Shown: piece by piece, positions 58,562 through 64,000 of the stretch
Layout: every line of letters begins with the position of its first letter
Position numbering within the stretch: position 1 is the stretch's first letter
Assembly: GCF_000380645.1 (NCBI RefSeq)
Contig: NZ_AQXZ01000019.1
Span: 772,761 to 836,760 of the forward strand
Reading direction: 5' to 3'
DNA length: 64,000 bases
DNA from: Smaragdicoccus niigatensis DSM 44881 = NBRC 103563
GTDB lineage: Bacteria; Actinomycetota; Actinomycetes; Mycobacteriales; Mycobacteriaceae
Notes under the pieces: model-generated
What the model saw: only the letters and a program-made list of their open reading frames with translations
Databases searched by the model: none
Told to the model about the DNA's origin: nothing
Made by a program: the position numbers and the translations under genes

Positions 58562-58949
58562 GCAGATTCCTTCTTGCACAGGCGTGCGCAGCCGAGTAAT
58601 AAAGCCCAGTCAACGTCAAGGGCAGTCACGTGACCTGCCCACGTCTCGCCAGCCTTGATTCAAGGTGGCGTCACATCCTGATCAGCCCGTTCATCGTTCA
58701 CGCACGCTTTGACGCGCCGGAGCGCCTAGCGGTTCCGCCCAGTCGGCCGCACAGCATCGATCACGTCTGCCCGATTGATTCTCTTTATCCTAATTGCCTG
58801 TCCCCCTTGGGATCTCGTCGTCGAACTTGTAGCTCATCCGGAGGACGTCGGGCGGACGCCGCCGAACCTAGGCTTATTGACAGATCAATTCACCGGCCAA
58901 ATCTGGCCTCGGGGTGACGTCGCCACCCCGTCAGCAAGGGGTGGAATCC
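58562..58949. promoter_or_regulatory. Divergent intergenic region
   Basis: This 388-base gap separates the Imm7 gene (minus) from the secreted protein gene (plus) and must hold both promoters. The segment around 58750-58795 is AT-richer (TTGATTCTCTTTATCCTAAT). I see no convincing gene, RNA or repeat. Confidence 0.4.
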
Positions 58950-59423
58950 ATGGCATCTCTGACGACAAAACTCGGCATCACCACAGCCGCCATCGCCGCG
59001 GCCCTTCTTGGCAGCGCGGGCGTCGCCGCCGCAGATTCTTCGAATGCGGCAACCCACTCGACGACGACGAGCAGTGGGAGCGACGGATCGTTTTCCTACA
59101 CACAAACGGACAAGACAGTCACCACGTCGCCCAACTCATCCACATTTACAACGCCCGGACGAACCCCGACCTACCACGACCACGGCGACGCCACCCTCAC
59201 GTACACCGACCCGGGCACCGGCGTCACGACGGTCGACTCGATCAACCAGTCCTACAACACCACCCTGAACTACCCTGGCGCGGCAGAGGCTTCGAGTACC
59301 GACACCGTCACCACGACAAACCCGGACGGCACCACCACGACGACCCACTGCGTCTCTCACTTCACGGATACCTCCGCCGAAGCGCAGTACCAGCAGCCGG
59401 TGGCTTTCAGCAAGTGCAACTGA
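58950..59423 (+). CDS. Secreted Thr/Ser-rich protein
   Basis: A 157-residue protein with a signal peptide (residues 8-29, ITTAAIAAALLGSAGVAAAD) and a mature part rich in Thr, Ser and Asp that alternates strand-like segments (SFSYTQTDKTVTTSPNSST, TTTTTHCVSHF) with two late cysteines. No family recognised. ATG at 58950 follows AGGGG; a longer frame begins at 58914. Confidence 0.82.
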   Translation: MASLTTKLGITTAAIAAALLGSAGVAAADSSNAATHSTTTSSGSDGSFSYTQTDKTVTTSPNSSTFTTPGRTPTYHDHGDATLTYTDPGTGVTTVDSINQSYNTTLNYPGAAEASSTDTVTTTNPDGTTTTTHCVSHFTDTSAEAQYQQPVAFSKCN

Positions 59424-59429
59424 TACGCG

Positions 59430-60530
59430 CTACGCCGCAGCGGCAAGCAACTTCTTCTGCTCCACCACCCGCGGCGGATCGCTCGGCAGCACCGCAAGCA
59501 GCGGGCGCGGAGTCTCGAACAGCCAACTGAAGCCCACGCGGCGAAGCACACGATGCAGTGTCAACGCGATGGAGATCGACAGCGCAGCCAGCAAAACCGG
59601 GCTCACGTAGAACATCAGCGGATGTGCCGCCAGGATGGCCTGCACCCCGGACTGCCCGGCAAGGGCGCCAAGGATCATCTCGTGCATGAGATAGATCGGG
59701 AGCGTGATGGCGCCCAGGCGCGCCAAACCTCGGCCCACCAACCTGTGCTGCACCAGCACCGCGGCGCAGACGCCGGCCGCCAAGCCGACGACCGACACGA
59801 CAACACTGACGACGGCGACTCCGGCCAGCGGCATGTGCAGGTGGTCCCGAATCGACTTGAGCCCGGTAAACGCGGCGATGGCGATCGCGAACCAGACCCA
59901 CGTCGCTTTACGGCTGATCGCCACGACGATCTCCCGGGCGTGCAATCCAAGCAGGAAGAACACGAAGTCCTGAAGCGTGCGCGCCCAAGCCCAACTCAGC
60001 TCACTGAGATAGGGCGCTGCCAGCGCGAATCCGAGGCCGACGCCCATCGACAGGCGTACGCCGCCATAGGCGAGGACCTTCGCCAATGCGGCGTACAACG
60101 CGAGTGCGTACAAGAACCAGAGACCACTGTTCGGAACGAACAGTGCCTGGAGCATCATCCACGGATTACCGATCTCTCCTGTGCTCACCGTCGACGGGAG
60201 CAGCGTGAAGTAGGTGAAGCGGATGACGATCCACAGCACATACAGCCACACGAACAGGGAGATCCGCTTTCGCACGACCGCGCGCCAGGACGTCTTGAGG
60301 ATGTTCTGCGCGAACAGTCCCGATGCCAGGAAGAACAGCGGCATGCGGATCGGCTCGAGGTACGTGTTGAAGCCGTCCCAGAACCAGGAGGCCAGGTTGT
60401 GGCCGAGAAGGAAGTTGGTGGAGTGCAGTAGTACGACCAAGACGATCGACGTGCCCTTCGCGACATCGACCCAAGGCACACGGGTCGTCGAGATGAGCTT
60501 CCGGCGTTCTTCCAGCCGCATCAATGACAC
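59430..60530 (-). CDS. Acyltransferase family 3 membrane protein
   Basis: A 366-residue membrane protein with about ten helices; WVDVAKGTSIVLVVLLHSTN near residue 20 holds the conserved histidine, and RMPLFFLASGLF is typical. This family O-acetylates or O-acylates surface sugars or lipids. Substrate unknown. Confidence 0.88.
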   Translation of the reverse strand: MSLMRLEERRKLISTTRVPWVDVAKGTSIVLVVLLHSTNFLLGHNLASWFWDGFNTYLEPIRMPLFFLASGLFAQNILKTSWRAVVRKRISLFVWLYVLWIVIRFTYFTLLPSTVSTGEIGNPWMMLQALFVPNSGLWFLYALALYAALAKVLAYGGVRLSMGVGLGFALAAPYLSELSWAWARTLQDFVFFLLGLHAREIVVAISRKATWVWFAIAIAAFTGLKSIRDHLHMPLAGVAVVSVVVSVVGLAAGVCAAVLVQHRLVGRGLARLGAITLPIYLMHEMILGALAGQSGVQAILAAHPLMFYVSPVLLAALSISIALTLHRVLRRVGFSWLFETPRPLLAVLPSDPPRVVEQKKLLAAAA

Positions 60531-60696
60531 TTCCTAACCGATGCCGGCCCTACCTCCCCCGAAGAGGTAGATGCGAGTCAGGCTGATCTCGGATACCCCA
60601 CATACGCGCGGCTTATTCGGAACAATGCCCACTCTGAATTACGGCAGCGTGGTACACCCTACCGTTAACGCAAGGTGAACCGAAATGAATGACATC

Positions 60697-61587
60697 TCAT
60701 TTCGGCGCATTCCTAGCCCATACACGGGAAACTGCCAGGATTTCAACCGGCTTCGGCGACGCGCCGCAACTGACCTCTCGCGGGGGTAGTTTACTGGCCG
60801 TGACCTCGACTCCCCAGGAGCGTCCGTCCTGGTGAGAGACCACAAACGCATCTTCTGAGGCTTCGACGGTGAGTTCACCGGCGGTGGCATCGACCAATTC
60901 CCGAATGGCGATCTCAGCGGCTTGCGCACCAGGTGAATAGCAGCTTCGCCCGCGTAATCCGTGCTGCGAAACGGAACCATTCCTAGCCATTTCGATCACC
61001 TTTTGAGCGCCCTCAAGATCGAGTCGTCCGTAGGTGTATCCACTCGGAAGCATGATGAGCGACGGCGCGAACCGATGTCCGCCGGTGTGCGAGCACTCCC
61101 ACACGTGATCGGGGAAGGTCAACGCCAGACCGGAAGCGATGGGCCGGCCGAGACGCGCGCAGCACTGGTCGCGCTTGCCGTGCGCACAGACGAGGACGAT
61201 CGTGTCAGTGACAGGCGTCCCGACGCCCCCGTTCTCGAAGGGAATGTCGAGGAGTTCTGCGGCACTGGAGACCTCAAGCCGCTCACACCACTCGTCGCCG
61301 ACGACCGAGCTCGCGATGAACACCTGGCGCATGCTCGAATTGATGGGCCGCCCGGGACGCCGAATGAGCATCAACCGGAATCCAGCCGCGTTGCATCGCC
61401 GATCGAGCTCCGCGGTCAACTCAGCGCCAAGCGGCGCATCTCCGACGACATCTCGCCCCCAAGCACCCGGGTGCTCGATGCACAGCCATCGATGCACCAC
61501 GGCGGCGGTGCCGGGCAGCGGCTCGTCGATCGCCGAGAACGCCGAACACGTCGCCGGAACATGGTCTGCGGCGCGACCTAAACTCAC
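60697..61587 (-). CDS. Sucrase/ferredoxin-like (thioredoxin-like 2Fe-2S) family protein
   Basis: A 296-residue protein of the sucraseferredoxin-like family: CAHGKRDQCCARLGRPIA, then WECSHTGGHRFAPSLI, provides the Cys/His set of a thioredoxin-like ferredoxin. The GTG at 61587 overlaps the imuB stop by GTGA, so it is coupled to imuA'-imuB and presumably SOS-induced. Role in the SOS response is not established. Confidence 0.85.
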   Translation of the reverse strand: MSLGRAADHVPATCSAFSAIDEPLPGTAAVVHRWLCIEHPGAWGRDVVGDAPLGAELTAELDRRCNAAGFRLMLIRRPGRPINSSMRQVFIASSVVGDEWCERLEVSSAAELLDIPFENGGVGTPVTDTIVLVCAHGKRDQCCARLGRPIASGLALTFPDHVWECSHTGGHRFAPSLIMLPSGYTYGRLDLEGAQKVIEMARNGSVSQHGLRGRSCYSPGAQAAEIAIRELVDATAGELTVEASEDAFVVSHQDGRSWGVEVTASKLPPREVSCGASPKPVEILAVSRVWARNAPK

Positions 61588-63161
61588 TCGTAGACTCCCT
61601 CCACACTCCATCGGTCGTTGCAGTAGATCAGCAGGAGTGCCTTCCCGTCGATCATGACCTGCGCGCGCGACGCACATTGCGCAGCAACCGGATCCCACCA
61701 GCGTTCATCCGCCGACCACGGGCCCGACCAGCCACGCAGTGGCCATACCTTGGTACCCCAGCGTAATTGTGCCGGGGCGTCGGTGAATGTCCCACGTGCG
61801 CCAACTCTCACTGGAACTCCACCGGGCCCTTCGAGCACGACCTGCGTCCGCGCATCGAGTACGACAGCCGGAGCCGGCGCGGGCAGTCGTCCTGGCCACG
61901 GCGCATCCGGATCTGCGGCGGCGAGGACTTCATCACCCAGCGGCACGGTCGAAATGCGTTCTGCCGGACCTCGCCCGCCCGAGAGAACCGGCATCTGCAC
62001 GGCTTCCCCACCGAGCAGACCCTGCACACGAATGAGCGCCCGACGTGCGCGCTCCTCTTCCTCGCCGACTCCGCCCCACAACCCCAACTGCAGGGCACCC
62101 GCCGAAATGACCTCGACCGGTTCGAGCCGAAGCATCGTGATGCCGGCCGTTGGCCGGGTTCCGTTGCGCCCGGTCAACCAGCCGTCCAACTGCCAACGCA
62201 CTCGATCCGCCGTCCCCTCCGGGGTGAGCGGCTGCGCGCATCGCCACGTGCGGGACAGTCCTTCCCCATTGCCCGTCGTGGCCTGGACCAGCAGTCGGGT
62301 GCACGCGACCGCGGCTGCGGTCAGCTTCGCGTGCAGTTGTTCGGCCAGCGCGCGACCCGCGAAAGCGGCCGCATCGACGCGATCGATCGGCGGATCGCAG
62401 TACTGCTCGACGTCGAGATCCGGCGGCAGTGCCCGCGCCGACGGCGGCCGCTCCGGCTCCCCGCGTGCCGATCGATGTGCGAGAACCGCGTCGTTGCCGA
62501 AGCGGGAAGCAACATCTCGAGGCGAGAGCGCAGCGAACGCGCCGATCGTCCGAAGGCCGAGCCTGGTCAGCAGATCGATCAACTCTCCGCGGTCCGGAGC
62601 CGACAGGCTCGGCTCCGCACTGATTTCCGCAATCGCGAGCGGCGCCAGAAAATCTGCACCCTTACCCACCGGCACGAACGTCGCGTGCCGCGCGGCGATC
62701 ACGGCAGTCGACAACTCGTCGGCAATACCGATCTGACATTCGGCGCCAGCGGCCCCGACCGCATCGACGAGTTGTTCCGCCGCCCGCTCCTCCGAACCGA
62801 AATAGCGCACCACTCCCCGCGCCGGCAGAAGCATGAGTCCTGGTCGGAGCACCTCGACCCCGGGAGCGACGGCATCGACGGCCGAAACCACCGGCTCGAA
62901 CAACCGGGCGTCGCGATCGGGATCGGACTGCGCGATATGCACACTCGGACAACGGCTTTGCGCTTCTCGACGACGAAGCCCACGACGTACGCCATCGGCT
63001 CGTGCGGTCGCCGAACACGCGATGACGCGGTTCGCGTGGACGACTGCGACCGGATGTGTCTGCGGCAAAGTCGCCGCTGCTGCTGCCGCCACAGCGGGCC
63101 AGTCCGGACACCAGATCGCGAGGACCCTGGAACTCACGCCTTCTGCCCTCGCTCCGCTCAC
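61584..63161 (-). CDS. imuB: ImuB, Y-family polymerase-like mutasome adaptor
   Basis: A 525-residue Y-family relative. The catalytic acids are missing: the first motif reads LAIWCPDWP rather than an Asp-containing start, so it is a non-catalytic scaffold. QLGLWG at 358-363 matches the beta-clamp binding motif type of mycobacterial ImuB. It recruits DnaE2 and ImuA' to the clamp. The GTG overlaps the imuA' stop. Confidence 0.93.
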   Translation of the reverse strand: MSGARAEGVSSRVLAIWCPDWPAVAAAAAATLPQTHPVAVVHANRVIACSATARADGVRRGLRRREAQSRCPSVHIAQSDPDRDARLFEPVVSAVDAVAPGVEVLRPGLMLLPARGVVRYFGSEERAAEQLVDAVGAAGAECQIGIADELSTAVIAARHATFVPVGKGADFLAPLAIAEISAEPSLSAPDRGELIDLLTRLGLRTIGAFAALSPRDVASRFGNDAVLAHRSARGEPERPPSARALPPDLDVEQYCDPPIDRVDAAAFAGRALAEQLHAKLTAAAVACTRLLVQATTGNGEGLSRTWRCAQPLTPEGTADRVRWQLDGWLTGRNGTRPTAGITMLRLEPVEVISAGALQLGLWGGVGEEEERARRALIRVQGLLGGEAVQMPVLSGGRGPAERISTVPLGDEVLAAADPDAPWPGRLPAPAPAVVLDARTQVVLEGPGGVPVRVGARGTFTDAPAQLRWGTKVWPLRGWSGPWSADERWWDPVAAQCASRAQVMIDGKALLLIYCNDRWSVEGVYE

Positions 63162-63892
63162 AGGGCCACCGCTTCAGGCTGCGCAACACGGTTCGGGCAC
63201 CACTCGACGCCCACTTCCGAACGCGTCCGCAGATCGAAACGCCCACTACGCGATCCGAAGGCCTTGCTCTGCGTCCGGACCGACAGCTGGACTGCATGAA
63301 CGCGTCCGACGCCTTGTCCAAGTCCGGAATAGCCCTCGACGCGCGCATCGATCAACACTTCAGCTCCCGGCAACTGGCCGTCCACGATCAACAAGGCAGC
63401 CCGTTTGCTCCGAGCTCGGGCGACAACCGCACGGGCTCGAGTGGGTGCCACAGATGCTCCACCGAGCCCGAGGACGACGAGGTCGATTCCGTCGAGCAGC
63501 ACCGCAGCCACACCTGCTGGATCCGGACCGGCTTCGGGAATCAAGGCCAGACGATCGAACCGCGCACCCATCTCCGCCGCGGCGAGAAGCCCCAACTTCG
63601 GCAAACCGACGACCGCGGCGAACATGCCCGCATTGGTAACTGCCGCCAGGATGCCGAGAAGGAGTGAGTTCGTTCCCGAGACCACCGATACCGACCCTCG
63701 CGCCAGGCCGTGCCGAGGCAGGAGTTCGGCGAGTGGGCCGGGCACCGCCAAGACCTCTCGAGTATCCGAAGGAAGCGCTTCGGCGACCGACTCTCCCTTG
63801 GCCGGGACGGCCGCGATCTTGCGTCGCAGATACTCGAGACGCTCCACTCGGGACAGTTCACCGATTTCGAAATCGGTTGATACCAAAGCCAT
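63158..63892 (-). CDS. imuA': ImuA' mutasome protein
   Basis: A 244-residue RecA-like fold protein without a normal Walker A motif (VSVVSGTNSLLLGILAAV), as in mycobacterial ImuA' (Rv3395c). It binds ImuB in SOS mutagenesis with DnaE2. The ATG at 63892 follows AGGAG at seven to eight bases; the longer open frame is rejected. It heads the imuA'-imuB-sucrase-like unit. Confidence 0.9.
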   Translation of the reverse strand: MALVSTDFEIGELSRVERLEYLRRKIAAVPAKGESVAEALPSDTREVLAVPGPLAELLPRHGLARGSVSVVSGTNSLLLGILAAVTNAGMFAAVVGLPKLGLLAAAEMGARFDRLALIPEAGPDPAGVAAVLLDGIDLVVLGLGGASVAPTRARAVVARARSKRAALLIVDGQLPGAEVLIDARVEGYSGLGQGVGRVHAVQLSVRTQSKAFGSRSGRFDLRTRSEVGVEWCPNRVAQPEAVAL

Positions 63893-63964
63893 TTCCCCAC
63901 TCCTGATGCACACAGATACCACGGCACGCCGAGAACACATCCCGCGGGGAAGACACGGAATTCA

Positions 63965-63996
63965 CTCGTTGTTCGAATACATGTTCGAACAACGAG
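63965..63996. promoter_or_regulatory. LexA (SOS) box of imuA'-imuB within a longer inverted repeat
   Basis: TCGAAT-ACAT-GTTCGA at 63973-63988 matches the SOS box at 11 of 12 positions. It lies within perfect 13-bp arms CTCGTTGTTCGAA and TTCGAACAACGAG around a six-base spacer, about 75-100 bases before imuA'. Confidence 0.85.
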
Positions 63997-64000
63997 ATTA

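Noticed and set aside
58630-58917. 95-codon plus-strand frame in the Imm7/secreted-protein gap
   Set aside because: No ribosome site, biased Arg/Ser/Pro content and no recognisable features; more likely non-coding.

Overview
The window is 64 kb of GC-rich actinobacterial chromosome. Gene content and order point to the mycolic-acid actinomycetes (Mycobacteriales, in the Gordonia/Rhodococcus/Mycobacterium neighbourhood); I cannot name the genus. From memory, the backbone follows the M. tuberculosis Rv3302c-Rv3395c order: glpD, lpdA, a gamma-glutamylcyclotransferase-like gene, an M20 amidohydrolase, purine nucleoside phosphorylase, pmmB, upp, add-deoA-cdd, sdhCDAB, a D,D-carboxypeptidase, yihY-like, trpS, icd, metX, folD with DUF3017, trmL, dnaE2 and imuA'-imuB. 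GTG and TTG starts are common, and many neighbours overlap by ATGA/GTGA or, at convergent ends, by CTAG/CTAA.

Bases 1-15,600 hold central metabolism and redox genes: glycerol use (glpD, glpK, pirin), a luciferase-like monooxygenase/FMN reductase pair behind a RosR-like operator, a cold-shock gene with two tiny downstream genes, an LpdA-like flavoprotein, and nucleoside and sugar-phosphate enzymes.

Bases 15,650-27,550 are an accessory block inserted in this backbone and are the most interesting part. Eleven tightly packed minus-strand genes (24,493 down to 15,650) encode a small lipoprotein, a membrane-anchored protein, a lidless Hsp70, a J-like/TPR membrane protein lacking HPD, a GrpE, an FtsK/EccC-type ATPase, a tail-anchored coiled-coil protein, a WXG100-sized helical protein, a helical protein with a caspase-like (clan CD) domain, an unknown small protein and a DnaJ-like zinc-finger mini-protein. 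Divergently lie a degenerate receiver protein and a second cluster of helical T7SS-like, NlpC/P60 and YbaB-like proteins. I propose a dedicated chaperone-coupled FtsK-ATPase system that handles helical substrates or effectors. A ~130-bp MIRU-like repeat that carries a small overlapping reading frame occurs twice, before pmmB and inside the second cluster.

Bases 27,550-45,300 return to the backbone: an acidic conserved protein, a Baeyer-Villiger-type monooxygenase with a divergent TetR gene, nucleoside salvage, the succinate dehydrogenase operon (preceded by nested inverted repeats and followed by a strong terminator plus a 64-bp palindrome), UDP-xylose synthase-like, carboxypeptidase, trpS and a large LuxR-type regulator. 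Bases 45,300-64,000 hold xthA-icd, metX, a Ser/Thr kinase, folD, trmL and two LexA-box-controlled SOS mutagenesis loci (dnaE2 and imuA'-imuB), with a stray Imm7-type immunity gene just upstream of dnaE2.
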